64,000 nucleotides of DNA from Devosia oryziradicis (GCF_016698645.1 NZ_CP068047.1:2949001-3013000); one strand, 5' to 3'; shown: positions 35,531 through 45,092, numbered from the stretch's first letter. The notes: generated by a model from the letters alone, not told the origin. Translations and numbers: made by a program.

Positions 35531-36895
35531 ATGCCCCTGCCCCGCCTGATTGCCGTCATCGACATCGGCAAGACCAATGCCAAGGTGGTGCTGATCGACT
35601 CCAGCACGCACCTGCAGCTGGCAGGGCGGAGCACGCCGAATGCAGTACGGCGCGACGGGCCCTATCCGCATGCCGACGTCGACATGCTGTGGCGCTTCAT
35701 CCTCGATAGCCTGCGCGCATTGCATGCCGAGCATGGGGTGGACGGCATTTCCATCACCACGCATGGTGCCACAGCGGCGCTCATGGCGGGTGACCAACTG
35801 GCCATGCCCGTGCTGGACTATGAGCATGGCGGGCCGGAGGAAACCGCTGCTGCCTATGATGCCGTTCGGCCGGACTTCACGGAGTCGCTGTCGCCGCGCT
35901 TGCCCAACGGGCTCAACCTGGCGGCACAGCTTTTCTGGCAGGCTCAGGCTCATGCCGCGGACTTTGCGCGGGTAACCGCAATCCTGACCTATCCACAATA
36001 CTGGGCCTGGCGGCTGACCGGCGTGATGGCCAGCGAGGTCACGTCGCTTGGGTGTCACACCGATCTATGGGCGCCGGTGCGGACGCAGTTCTCGAGCCTG
36101 GTGGCCGCCGAAAACTGGGACAAGCTCTTCCCCCCGGTCAGGCCTGCCGCATCGGTGCTCGGGCCCATCCGGGGCGAGGTCGCTCGGGACACCGGTCTGC
36201 CTGCAGGGACGCCCGTAACCTGCGGCATCCACGATTCCAATGCATCGCTGCTGCCGCATCTTGGTGCGCATGCAACGCCCTTCACGATCCTGTCGACGGG
36301 GACCTGGACCATTGCCATGACTGTTGGTGGCGATACCGACAAGCTCGATGCCGACCGGGATAGCCTTGCCAATGTCGACGCTTTCGGCCGGGCCGTGCCC
36401 ACGGCGCGATTCATGGGCGGCCGCGAGTTCGACCAGCTGGTAGGCGACGTCGTTGTGCCCAGCCCGACCGAGGTGGCCCGGGTGATCGCTGACGACATTC
36501 GGGTGCAACCAAATTTCACGCCAGGGGTAGGACCATTCCCACATGCAAGGGGTCGATGGACGCATGACCCCGACGGACTGACCGCCGGGGAGCGCACGGC
36601 AGCGGCATCGCTTTACCTGGCGCTGGTGACCCGCGCCTGCCTCGACCTCTGCGGCCTGGGGCGCGATGTCATCATCGAGGGGCCGCTGGCGCGCAACGCG
36701 CTCTTCGGCCAAGCGCTGGCCAAGCTCAGCGGCGTGCCGGTACACGCTTCGGGCGACGCGACCGGAACAAGCCTGGGCGCCAGCATGCTGTTCGGTGCCG
36801 GCAAGCGTCGTGCCGTGGCCGGACCGGCGGCCGCGCCGCTCGATATAGCCGGCTTCGACGCCTATGCGGCGCGCTGGCGGGCAGAGATCGCCTAG
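35531..36895 (+). CDS. FGGY-family carbohydrate kinase
   Basis: Sugar kinase of 454 aa that would phosphorylate an imported sugar or ketose with ATP. The phosphate-1 motif is IAVIDIGKTNAKVVL near the start, and GIHDSNASLLPHL at about 232-244 plus TILSTGTWTIAM form the phosphate-2/adenosine region. VIIEGPLARNALFGQALA and DATGTSLGASML match the C-terminal domain. The closest described relatives in style are rhamnulokinases and L-fuculokinases, which would suit the neighbouring fucosidase genes. A GTG nine bases upstream is an alternative start. Substrate not proven. Confidence 0.85.
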   Translation: MPLPRLIAVIDIGKTNAKVVLIDSSTHLQLAGRSTPNAVRRDGPYPHADVDMLWRFILDSLRALHAEHGVDGISITTHGATAALMAGDQLAMPVLDYEHGGPEETAAAYDAVRPDFTESLSPRLPNGLNLAAQLFWQAQAHAADFARVTAILTYPQYWAWRLTGVMASEVTSLGCHTDLWAPVRTQFSSLVAAENWDKLFPPVRPAASVLGPIRGEVARDTGLPAGTPVTCGIHDSNASLLPHLGAHATPFTILSTGTWTIAMTVGGDTDKLDADRDSLANVDAFGRAVPTARFMGGREFDQLVGDVVVPSPTEVARVIADDIRVQPNFTPGVGPFPHARGRWTHDPDGLTAGERTAAASLYLALVTRACLDLCGLGRDVIIEGPLARNALFGQALAKLSGVPVHASGDATGTSLGASMLFGAGKRRAVAGPAAAPLDIAGFDAYAARWRAEIA

Positions 36896-36964
36896 CAGCC
36901 TTGCGCCCGCTGACGATGCGGCTCAGCCTGCCGATGCCAATATTGATGGGGACAGGAGGTTGGC

Positions 36965-38245
36965 ATGGCTCAGCATCACGTTGTTATCGTCGGTGGCGGT
37001 TTTGGCGGCTTGGCGGCAGCGCAGGCGCTTGAGGGCGCCGGCGTCCGGATCACGCTGATCGACCGGCGCAACCACCACCTGTTCCAGCCCCTGCTCTACC
37101 AGGTGGCGACCGCGGCGCTGGCTACGTCGGAAATCGCCTGGCCGGTGCGGCACATCCTCCGCCAGCGCCGTGATGTCACGACACTGCTTGCCACGGTGAC
37201 TGGCGTGGACGTCGCCGGAAGAGCCGTGCTGCTCGATGAAGGCAGCCGCGTCGGCTATGACAGCCTGATTATCGCCACTGGCGCGCGCCACGCCTATTTC
37301 GGTCATGACGCGTGGGAGCAATTCGCACCCGGTCTCAAGACATTGGAGGATGCGACCACCATCCGTCGCAAGCTGCTGACGGCTTTCGAGGCGGCGGAGC
37401 GCGAAACCGATCCAGAACGCCGCCGGGCATTGCTGACCTTTGTGCTGATCGGCGCGGGACCGACCGGCGTCGAAATGGCAGGCGCCATCATCGAGCTGGC
37501 GCGAGTGACACTGCGCGGCGAGTTCCGCAGCATCCGGCCTGATGAAGCGCGCGTCGTGCTGATCGAGGGCGGCCAGCGGGTACTGGCCAATTTCAGACCG
37601 GAACTATCGGACTACACGCTCAAGGCGCTGCGACACCTCGGTGTCGAGGTGGAATTGGGCGCAGCGGTGACCGAAATCGATGCGAACGGCGTGGTCTATG
37701 GTGGCAAGCGCCTGGATGCGGCAACGATCATCTGGGCGGCCGGCGTACAGGCATCGCCTGCCGCCAGGTGGCTCGGCGTGGAAGCGGACCGGGCCGGCCG
37801 GGTCAAGGTGGAGCCCGACCTGACGGTGCCCGGGCATCCGGAAATTTTTGTCATCGGCGATACGGCTACCATCACCATGCCCGACGGCAAGCCGGTGCCG
37901 GGCGTCGGCGACGCCGCCAAGCAGGGCGGCAAGCATGCCGCGCGCGTCATCCGGACGCGACTGGGCCGCTTCGGCAAGCCGGTGCCGTTCCGCTACAACC
38001 ATGCCGGTGACCTGGCGACGATCGGCAAGCGCGCCGCCGTGATCGACTTCGGCTGGACGCAGTTGAGAGGATGGCTGGCCTGGTGGGTCTGGGGCCTGGC
38101 GCACATATACTTCCTGATCGACACCAGGAACCGGCTGGCAGTGGCGATGAGCTGGCTATGGATCTATCTCAGCGGCCAGCGCAGTGCCCGGCTGATTACC
38201 CAGGGCGACGCGGTCGCAATGGCCCGCGAACCCGCCAAGCACTAG
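36965..38245 (+). CDS. Type II NADH dehydrogenase-like FAD/NAD(P)-dependent oxidoreductase
   Basis: Membrane-associated flavoprotein of 426 aa. The FAD-binding motif is VVIVGGGFGGLAAAQAL and the second dinucleotide fold is TFVLIGAGPTGVEMAGAIIEL at about 159-179. LDAATIIWAAGVQASPAAR and IFVIGDTA complete the FAD site, and the CGGKHAAR-like stretch QGGKHAARVI is present. A hydrophobic C-terminal part (LAWWVWGLAHIYFLID) probably anchors it to the inner membrane, as in NDH-2 enzymes that pass electrons from NADH to quinone without pumping protons. AGGAGG precedes the ATG. Not obviously linked to its neighbours. Confidence 0.88.
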   Translation: MAQHHVVIVGGGFGGLAAAQALEGAGVRITLIDRRNHHLFQPLLYQVATAALATSEIAWPVRHILRQRRDVTTLLATVTGVDVAGRAVLLDEGSRVGYDSLIIATGARHAYFGHDAWEQFAPGLKTLEDATTIRRKLLTAFEAAERETDPERRRALLTFVLIGAGPTGVEMAGAIIELARVTLRGEFRSIRPDEARVVLIEGGQRVLANFRPELSDYTLKALRHLGVEVELGAAVTEIDANGVVYGGKRLDAATIIWAAGVQASPAARWLGVEADRAGRVKVEPDLTVPGHPEIFVIGDTATITMPDGKPVPGVGDAAKQGGKHAARVIRTRLGRFGKPVPFRYNHAGDLATIGKRAAVIDFGWTQLRGWLAWWVWGLAHIYFLIDTRNRLAVAMSWLWIYLSGQRSARLITQGDAVAMAREPAKH

Positions 38246-39156
38246 CGCTCCACGGCTTCGTCCACCGAGGTCGCCTGCTTGTGGAGGCTGCGTTCGCGCA
38301 ACCAGATGTAGAGGCCGCTGCCGATGATGATCGCAGCGCCCAGGAAAAACCACCTGTCGGGAGGCTGGTTGAAGATGACCCAGCTGGCCAGCGCCAGGTA
38401 GAGCAGTTGCAGGTAATTGAACGGGGCCAGCGTGGCCGGGGTGGCGTAGTGGTGCGCCACGGAAATCAGGACGTGGCCGAGGACACCGGCCGTACCGAGG
38501 GTGAAGAAGGCAACCCAGCCAATCGCATCGCCCGGCCATACCCAGCCACCGGTGACGGCGAAGGGCGTTATGGCGACCAGAGCAATGGCGCCGGCATAGA
38601 ACTGCTGCGTCATTGCGCCATCCACCCCTGCCAGCTTGCGGGTGAGGATGCCGAAGACGGCCCCGGAGAATGCGGCGAAGAGGCTGAGCAGCGCAGCCGG
38701 GTGGAACGCCTCGGTGCCCGGGCGGATGATGACCAGGATGCCGACGAATCCCACCGCAATGGCGAGCCACCGGCGCCAGCCCACTGTCTCACCCAGCATC
38801 GGCCCCGACAAGGCGCAGACCATGAGCGGCATCGTAAAGAGCAGCGCACCGGTCACCGTCAGCGGGAGGTAGCGCATCGACAGAAAGTTTCCCGCCGTCG
38901 ACCCGAGCAGGCAGAGGCCCCGCCCGACCTCGAGCTTCCAGTTGCCGGTCCTGAGCAGGCTCCGCCCACGAACCGGCAGAACCAGCAGCAACAGCAGGCC
39001 GACATGGATGCCATAGCGAGCGAACATGATCTCTGTCGTCGGAATCCCCACGGTGGAGAGCCACTTGGCGGAGACATCGAGGAAGATCAGGATCGACTGG
39101 GCCAGCAGCAGGATGAGGATGGCCTTGTTGGCATTGTGTGAAACCGGGGCCGCCAT
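38242..39156 (-). CDS. EamA/DMT-family transporter
   Basis: Inner-membrane carrier of 304 aa with about ten hydrophobic segments formed by two EamA repeats. It shows RYLPLTVTGALLFTMPLMVCAL in the first repeat and APFNYLQLLYLALASWVIFNQPPDRW in the second. This subgroup includes S-adenosylmethionine and riboflavin-type carriers, and the substrate is not predictable. Its ATG overlaps the stop of the following paralogue (TGATG), so both are one unit. Its last bases overlap the end of the NDH-2-like gene on the other strand by four. Confidence 0.88.
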   Translation of the reverse strand: MAAPVSHNANKAILILLLAQSILIFLDVSAKWLSTVGIPTTEIMFARYGIHVGLLLLLVLPVRGRSLLRTGNWKLEVGRGLCLLGSTAGNFLSMRYLPLTVTGALLFTMPLMVCALSGPMLGETVGWRRWLAIAVGFVGILVIIRPGTEAFHPAALLSLFAAFSGAVFGILTRKLAGVDGAMTQQFYAGAIALVAITPFAVTGGWVWPGDAIGWVAFFTLGTAGVLGHVLISVAHHYATPATLAPFNYLQLLYLALASWVIFNQPPDRWFFLGAAIIIGSGLYIWLRERSLHKQATSVDEAVER

Positions 39157-40070
39157 CAGCGTTCCTCGGTTACCGGGCTGGCCACCTTCGCCAGGGTGCG
39201 CTCGCGCAGCCAGATGTAGAGCCCGCTGGCCATGACGATTGGCGCACCGACATAGAGCCAGGCGTCAGGCGGTTGGTTGAAGATGATCCAGCTGGCGGCG
39301 GTGAAGAACAGGATCTGCACATAGCCAAAGGGCGCCAGCGCCGAGGCCGGGGCGAAACGTGACGCCACCGTCAGAAACTGGTGGCCGGAAAAGCCGATCA
39401 CGCCGATCAGCGCCAGCACGGCCCAGTCGACGGCACTGACCGGCCATACCCAACTGGCAATAGCGAATGGCGCCAAGGCCAGCGTCGGCAGGGCTGCGCC
39501 GTAAAACTGCTGCGTACCGGCGGAATCGACGACCGCCAGGCGCCGGGTCAGCATGGCATAGCAGGCATAGGACAGGGCGCCGCCTAGCGACAGCAGCGTT
39601 GCTGGATGGAACACCTCGCTGCCGGGACGAACGATGATCAGGACGCCGACGAAGCCGACTGCGATCGCCGTCCATCGCCGCCAGCCCACACGTTCGCGCA
39701 GAAAGACCACCGAAAGCGCGGTGATGATCAAGGGGACGGTAAAGCCGATAGCTCCGGCCACGGTCAGCGGCAGGTAGCGGACCGCGGTAAAGTTGCAGAG
39801 GGTGGATCCCACCAGGGCAGCGGCGCGCGCGATCTCCAGCCAGAAATTGTTGGTGCGGACCAGACCCACCCCCTTGGTCGGGAGATTGATGGCGGCGGCA
39901 AGGCCCAGATGCACGGCATATCGGACGAACATGATCTGCAAGGCCGGCAGACCCGCCAGGGCAAGCCACTTAGCCGAGCTGTCGAGGCAGACGAACAGGA
40001 AATAGGCCGCGAGCGCGAGCCCGATTCCAAGCAGGCGGCGCTCCTCGATAGGCGCTGGGGTGGTCGACAT
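39156..40070 (-). CDS. EamA/DMT-family transporter, paralogue
   Basis: Second EamA carrier, also 304 aa and clearly related to the downstream gene along its whole length (RYLPLTVAGAIGFTVPLIITAL, APFGYVQILFFTAASWIIFNQPPDAW). A tandem duplication is the simplest origin. It is the first gene of the pair and has a weak ribosome site. Some DMT carriers work as heterodimers; whether these two do is unknown. Confidence 0.88.
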   Translation of the reverse strand: MSTTPAPIEERRLLGIGLALAAYFLFVCLDSSAKWLALAGLPALQIMFVRYAVHLGLAAAINLPTKGVGLVRTNNFWLEIARAAALVGSTLCNFTAVRYLPLTVAGAIGFTVPLIITALSVVFLRERVGWRRWTAIAVGFVGVLIIVRPGSEVFHPATLLSLGGALSYACYAMLTRRLAVVDSAGTQQFYGAALPTLALAPFAIASWVWPVSAVDWAVLALIGVIGFSGHQFLTVASRFAPASALAPFGYVQILFFTAASWIIFNQPPDAWLYVGAPIVMASGLYIWLRERTLAKVASPVTEER

Positions 40071-40191
40071 GGCTGGTCCGAAAAGGCGCGCGCAAGGGCG
40101 CGAAGTGGTCTGCTAGCGTTGAGTGATGCGCCGGAGCATGTCAATGCGGCGGAGGATAAATCTTGTATGGAAGTACGAGTTCCGAGCTTGC

Positions 40192-40307
40192 GGCCCCACC
40201 TACCTCCCCAATCTAAGGGGAGGTTCTCTCCACTCGTGGGGAAGATGCAGCCTTGTCCACCGGCCGGCACCTCCCCCTCGATGGGGGAGGCTGGGAAGGG
40301 TGGGGCC
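40192..40307. repeat. Inverted pair of palindromic repeats (REPIN-like)
   Basis: The outer arms GGCCCCACC (40192-40200) and GGTGGGGCC (40299-40307) are perfect complements. Inside lie two hairpins, ACCTCCCC/GGGGAGGT (40202-40224) and CCTCCCCC/GGGGGAGG (40270-40290). It fills the gap between the transporter pair and the GH2 gene. Confidence 0.65.
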
Positions 40308-40321
40308 GAGCGCGGGAAGCT

Positions 40322-42841
40322 TTAGAACGTCTCGCTGAGGTTCCGGACTTTCAACGACTTGACCAGTTCCGATGCGGTCGGCTTGGCGCCGTGCCGTGGG
40401 GTGAAGGTGAGGTCGGTGTTGCGGCCTGGCAGCAGCGTCACGGCGTTGTCGGAGAAGTAACCCGGCACATCGACCGTGGCGGTGACGAACAGCGCGGGTT
40501 GGTCGCTTGTGAGTGTGAGCACAAGCTGGCCATCGACATCGGACCATGCAGCCCGCACCTTGGGCTGGACGAGTTCGTAAGCCTTGTAGGGCTTGGGGAA
40601 ATAGTCGTTTTCGCCCAAGAGGTTACCCTTGGCATCGCGCCAGGAAAAGAACAGAAACTCGTCGGATGCGAGGTCCTTGAACGGAATGGCGGCAATGGTG
40701 ATTGCGCCATCGGGACTGATGGCCGTATTGCCCGAGAAGACCACCCGGTCACCACCCGCAATCTTCACCGCCCGCACTTCGAGCGAGATACTCACCGGCT
40801 TGGCGGTGTCGTTGATCCCCCGCAGCACGATGCTGGTCGGGGGCTGATTTTCCACCGGCGTGCCGCGAGAATTCGTGCTGATTTCTTCGATGACCGGCAC
40901 GGCGACCACGTTGACTGGCAGGAAGAAGCGCTTGGCCATGTATTGCAGCAGCTTCCACTGCCCGCCGTAGTCGAGGCTGGACCAAGAGGCGACCGGCCAG
41001 ATGTCGTTGATCTGCCAGAACAGGGTGCCCATGCAGCGCGGCTTGGTAGAGCGCCAGTATTCAATCGCGGTCTTGATGGCGAGGCCCTGCTGGATCTGGC
41101 TGAGGAACACCATCTGGTCGAAATCGCGCGGGAAACGGAAATAGCGCGTCATGGTCTCGAGGATGCGCGCATTGCCGCCGGCATTGCGCTGGTGGTTTTC
41201 CATGACCGGCGAGGATGGGTTGCGGTCCTTTTCCTCGGCGAAAGTCTCGATGACATTCATCGAGGTGAAGGACTGGAAGCCGAATTCGGAGGCGAAGCGC
41301 GGATTGACTGTGCGGTAGGCCTCGAACGGCTTGGCCGAATGCCAGACGTCCCAATAGTGCGTGTCGCCGCGAGTGTCGGCGTGCCAGCCGTCCGAGAAAT
41401 CGAGATAGCCCATGGACGGAGACGACGGCCAGAAGCGGCGGGACGGGTCCTCGTCCTCCACGATATTGCCCAGCATGTTGTTCAGGCGGTCGTAGTTGGC
41501 GACATAGCGCTCTGGCGCCGCCTTGGTCTCCGGATACCAGTGCAGCGAGCCGATGACTTCGTTGTCACCGCACCACAAAGCAATCGAAGCGTGGTGGCTG
41601 AGACGGCGCACCTGCTGGGTGATTTCGGTGCGGACATTGTCGAGGAAGGGGCGATCGGACGGGTAGCTCATGCAGGCAAACATGAAATCGTGCCAGATGA
41701 GGATGCCGAGCTCGTCGCAGAGTTCGTAGAAATAGTCCGGCTCGTACTGGCCACCGCCCCAGATGCGGAGCATGTTCATGTTAGCGGCCTTGGCGCTTTC
41801 GAGCAGGTCGCGGATGACGTCCGGGGTGATGCGCGAAGGGATCGCGTCGGCCGGAATCCAGTTCGCGCCCATCATGGTGATGTCGCGGCCGTTGATGCGG
41901 CACTTGAAGGTGTGATCGATCTCATCGGGCTCGACCACCCATTCGAGTTGCCTGAGGCCGATCTGCCTCACAGTCTTTTCGCCTTCGAGATTGGTCACGA
42001 GTTCGTAGAGCGGCTGCTCGCCCTGCCCCGCCGGCCACCAGAGTTTTGGTGCGTGGATGGTGACGTTATGGGTGAAGACGTTTTCGCCCTTCTGCACCAC
42101 GACCTTGTCCGTAATCACCTGGCCATCGATGGTGTGTTCAAGTTCCACCTCACCGTGAGCAAAGGCGAAAAGGCGAGTCTTTATCGAGAGTTCGACCGAG
42201 TTGCTGCCATGGGCCTGGTCGACCTGGACGCTCTCCTGGCGGGCCAGGCGCGACTTGCGCAGGCTCATTGTGCCATAGACGCCGATCGGCATCAGGCAGA
42301 TGCCCCAGTCCCAACCCGCGTGGCACGCCGCCTTGCGGATGAAGTTCATGTGGATGCCCTTCAGGCCATTGGTCTGGTAGTTCTTAGTGAAGGGGATGGG
42401 GAACGGATGGGCGTCGGCGCGAGCCTTGGCCACGTCGGGGGCAATGTCGAATTCGATGCGCAGCGTGTTGTCGCCCGCGCGCACCTTGCCGGTTACGTCG
42501 ATGTCGTTGCGGATGAAGCTGTTCTGCGTTTTGGCGACGACCTCGCCATTGAGCAGGATGGTGGCGATGCAATCCACCTCGGCCAGGGTCAGCGTCAGGT
42601 AGCCGTCGATATCGGCGGCGCTGGCTGTAAAGCTGCGCTCGACCGCCCAGGCGGTCTCGTTGACCCACATCACCGTCTTTTCGTTTTCACCGAAATATGG
42701 ATCGGGAATGCGGTTGGCAGCCAGCAAAGCGGTGTGCACGTCACCCGGCAGGGTGATCGGCGCCTGGACGTCTGTGGTCGGCGAGGACAGGGCGAAAGTG
42801 CCCGTCAGATCAAGGGCGGAATAGGTGGCGGTCAGGGCCAT
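40322..42841 (-). CDS. Glycoside hydrolase family 2 protein, beta-mannosidase
   Basis: Exo-beta-mannosidase-type enzyme of 839 aa that would release mannose from the non-reducing end of manno-oligosaccharides. The N-terminal sugar-binding and Ig-like domains precede a barrel with the acid/base E428 in ALWCGDNE and the nucleophile E519 in FASEFGFQS. ANWIPADAIPSR and MLRIWGGGQYEPDYFYELCDELGILIWHDFMFA are strongly typical of beta-mannosidases. There is no signal peptide, so cytosolic. GAGGAG precedes the ATG. A LacI-type operator sequence lies 67 bases upstream although no lacI gene adjoins. Confidence 0.92.
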   Translation of the reverse strand: MALTATYSALDLTGTFALSSPTTDVQAPITLPGDVHTALLAANRIPDPYFGENEKTVMWVNETAWAVERSFTASAADIDGYLTLTLAEVDCIATILLNGEVVAKTQNSFIRNDIDVTGKVRAGDNTLRIEFDIAPDVAKARADAHPFPIPFTKNYQTNGLKGIHMNFIRKAACHAGWDWGICLMPIGVYGTMSLRKSRLARQESVQVDQAHGSNSVELSIKTRLFAFAHGEVELEHTIDGQVITDKVVVQKGENVFTHNVTIHAPKLWWPAGQGEQPLYELVTNLEGEKTVRQIGLRQLEWVVEPDEIDHTFKCRINGRDITMMGANWIPADAIPSRITPDVIRDLLESAKAANMNMLRIWGGGQYEPDYFYELCDELGILIWHDFMFACMSYPSDRPFLDNVRTEITQQVRRLSHHASIALWCGDNEVIGSLHWYPETKAAPERYVANYDRLNNMLGNIVEDEDPSRRFWPSSPSMGYLDFSDGWHADTRGDTHYWDVWHSAKPFEAYRTVNPRFASEFGFQSFTSMNVIETFAEEKDRNPSSPVMENHQRNAGGNARILETMTRYFRFPRDFDQMVFLSQIQQGLAIKTAIEYWRSTKPRCMGTLFWQINDIWPVASWSSLDYGGQWKLLQYMAKRFFLPVNVVAVPVIEEISTNSRGTPVENQPPTSIVLRGINDTAKPVSISLEVRAVKIAGGDRVVFSGNTAISPDGAITIAAIPFKDLASDEFLFFSWRDAKGNLLGENDYFPKPYKAYELVQPKVRAAWSDVDGQLVLTLTSDQPALFVTATVDVPGYFSDNAVTLLPGRNTDLTFTPRHGAKPTASELVKSLKVRNLSETF

Positions 42842-42907
42842 TGCAGTCTCCTCGGGACCGTCCGGGACGGGGTCGGTCTAAGCTGGGTGGCGATCCGGTG
42901 TCCGGAT

Positions 42908-42921
42908 TGCAATCGATTTCG
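42908..42921. promoter_or_regulatory. LacI-family operator candidate before the beta-mannosidase gene
   Basis: TGCAATCGATTTCG fits the common LacI-family form TGnAAnCGnTTnCA in nine of ten fixed positions, with only the last base different. It is centred on ATCGAT, 67-80 bases upstream of the GH2 start. Confidence 0.45.
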
Positions 42922-43099
42922 GCAGCGTTCTAGCTGGTCTCGGCCCGCCTTCCAATGGGTCTAAAAACGGATTTCCGAGAGAATTGCATCGTTGCTATGC
43001 GCAAATTCCGGCGAATGGCACATTCGAGTCGGCCGGTTTACGTTTGTATTAGGGTTTGCTCGCATAACCTTTGACCGTGGGCTGGAGGGCTCGTCCGCC

Positions 43100-45076
43100 A
43101 TGTCGGCAGTAAAGCGGTTGGTGCAGTTCTTTGCCGTTCCGGATGATCCGGACCTGGTGCAGGCACAAGCGCGCGCCTTCAGCCGCCAGGTTCCGCTTAT
43201 GTATGGGATGCTGCTGGTCAACTCGATTGTCCTGGCAGCCACTCATTCGGACGCCCCCGACGCGCTGCGTCTCTATGTGCCCGGCGTGCTGGCAGCGATC
43301 TGCGTGGCCCGGATCACCATGTGGTGGCGCTCGCGAGACGCCGGCATCTCGGTTGAAAAGGCGCGGTGGCTGCTCAACAGCACCGTTTGGGCAGCCGGCA
43401 TTCTCGGTATCGGATTTTCGACCTGGGCGCTCAGCCTCTATCCCTATGGCGGGCCATATGCGCAGTCGCATATCGCCTTCTACATGGGCATTACCAGCAT
43501 TGGCTGCGTCTTCTGCCTGATGCACCTGCGCGGCGCGGCCATGATGGTGGCGCTTTGCGTGATGGTCCCGTTCACCGCATTCTTTGTGGTCACTGGCAAT
43601 CCGATCTACGGCGCGCTGGCCTTCAACCTGGTGCTGGTCGTCGCGGCGCTGATGACGATCCTGCTGAACAACTATCGCGACTTCAGCGACCTGGTGGCAT
43701 CGCGCGCCGAAATGGCCCGCAAACAGGCCGAAACGCAGCGGTTGTCCGATGAAAACTACCGCTTGGCCAATGTGGACAGCCTGACCGGCCTGCCGAACCG
43801 GCGGTCATTCGACCGGCAGTTGCGGCTCGCGCTCGAGCAGGCCGAGGCCGAACAGCGGCAGATCGCGGTAGCGCGGCTCGACCTGGACAGCTTCAAGTCG
43901 GTCAACGAGATTTTTGGCCAGATCACCGGCGACCTGGTGCTCGAAGAGGTGGCGCGCCGGATCAACCGGCTGCGCCAGCCCTCGACCTTCGTGGCGCGCC
44001 TGGGCAGCAACAATTTTGCACTCATCCTGAGCGCGAATACCGACCGGGACACGCTGCAGGCATGCGGCGATGTGCTGACCGCCGCCATGCGCCCATCATT
44101 CGAAATGCCGCTGGGCACGGTGCATCTTACGGCTTCGGCGGGCCTCGCCGCTTCCAGACCTGGCGACACGGCGGACACCCTGTTCGATCGTGCCGACTAT
44201 GTGACCTGGGTGGCCAAGCACGAGGCCCGTGGACGGGCCCTGGTGTTCACTGATCGGGATGCGGAGAATCTGAGCCGGGTGCGTCGCATGGAGCATGCGC
44301 TGCTGACGGCCGATCTCGACAAGGAAATCCATATCCTGCTGCAGCCGCAGTTCGATATCGCACTCAATCGCACCACCGGCTTCGAAGTGCTGGCGCGCTG
44401 GCGCAGCCCGATCCTGGGCGACGTCTCCCCGGTCGAGTTCATCCCGCTGGCCGAACGGATGGGGGTCATCTCCAAGATTACCCAGGCCGTGTTGCGCAAG
44501 GCACTGAGCGTTTCGGCGCGGCTACCCAAGACGGTGCGGCTGTCGGTAAACCTGTCGGCCCAGGACCTTGGCTCTACCACCGCAATGGAGGCCATTGCCA
44601 AACTGGTGCAAGAAGCGGGCAAGCCATGCCGGATTGACTTCGAGATCACCGAAACCGCCGTGATGGGCGACATTGCCCGGGCGCATGAAGGGCTGCTGGC
44701 GCTGTTGGCCCTGGGTTCGCGCATCGCGCTCGACGATTTCGGCACAGGCCATTCGAGCCTTACCCATGTGCAGAAGCTGCCGCTCGATCGCATCAAGGTC
44801 GATCGCAGCTTTGTCAACGAAGTGACCAGTGACCCCACCAGCCGCGCCATCATCAAGACGACCCTCGACCTCTGCCGGAACCTGGGCATTTCCTGCGTCT
44901 TTGAAGGCATAGAAACCGAGCAGCAGCTTGACGCCCTGCTCGGGCTCGGCGGCACGGTCATGCAGGGCTATCTCTTCGGCCGGCCGATGAGCGAGGACAA
45001 GGCCGTCGAGCACCTCAAGGGTGAAGGCGCCGGTTGGCAGAATCGCCGCCAGCAGCTGTTCGGGGCCGCCAGCTAA
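43100..45076 (+). CDS. Membrane-bound EAL-domain phosphodiesterase with degenerate GGDEF domain
   Basis: Probable cyclic-di-GMP phosphodiesterase of 658 aa. Residues 35-190 contain about six hydrophobic segments forming a membrane sensor of unknown ligand. The GGDEF domain follows at about 222-385, but its active-site loop reads GSNNF (302-306), so cyclase activity should be lost. The EAL domain from about 400 keeps EVLAR (429-433), VNLSAQ, FEITETA, ALDDFGTG, IKVDRSF, FEGIETEQQ and QGYLFGRP, so hydrolysis should be intact. I prefer the ATG at 43100 over the frame's earlier ATG at 42992. Divergent from the GH2 gene. Likely role: lowering c-di-GMP to favour motility over attachment. Confidence 0.85.
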   Translation: MSAVKRLVQFFAVPDDPDLVQAQARAFSRQVPLMYGMLLVNSIVLAATHSDAPDALRLYVPGVLAAICVARITMWWRSRDAGISVEKARWLLNSTVWAAGILGIGFSTWALSLYPYGGPYAQSHIAFYMGITSIGCVFCLMHLRGAAMMVALCVMVPFTAFFVVTGNPIYGALAFNLVLVVAALMTILLNNYRDFSDLVASRAEMARKQAETQRLSDENYRLANVDSLTGLPNRRSFDRQLRLALEQAEAEQRQIAVARLDLDSFKSVNEIFGQITGDLVLEEVARRINRLRQPSTFVARLGSNNFALILSANTDRDTLQACGDVLTAAMRPSFEMPLGTVHLTASAGLAASRPGDTADTLFDRADYVTWVAKHEARGRALVFTDRDAENLSRVRRMEHALLTADLDKEIHILLQPQFDIALNRTTGFEVLARWRSPILGDVSPVEFIPLAERMGVISKITQAVLRKALSVSARLPKTVRLSVNLSAQDLGSTTAMEAIAKLVQEAGKPCRIDFEITETAVMGDIARAHEGLLALLALGSRIALDDFGTGHSSLTHVQKLPLDRIKVDRSFVNEVTSDPTSRAIIKTTLDLCRNLGISCVFEGIETEQQLDALLGLGGTVMQGYLFGRPMSEDKAVEHLKGEGAGWQNRRQQLFGAAS

Positions 45077-45092
45077 CGCTGGGCCATAGGCA

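Noticed and set aside
40171..40325. Short plus-strand frame starting MEVRVPSLRPHLPP with a GGAGG nearby
   Set aside because: It runs through the palindromic repeat element and its sequence is explained by the repeat.
40253..42964. Plus-strand open frame of 903 codons opposite the beta-mannosidase gene
   Set aside because: Antisense artefact of high third-position GC; the minus-strand GH2 motifs and active-site residues are unmistakable.
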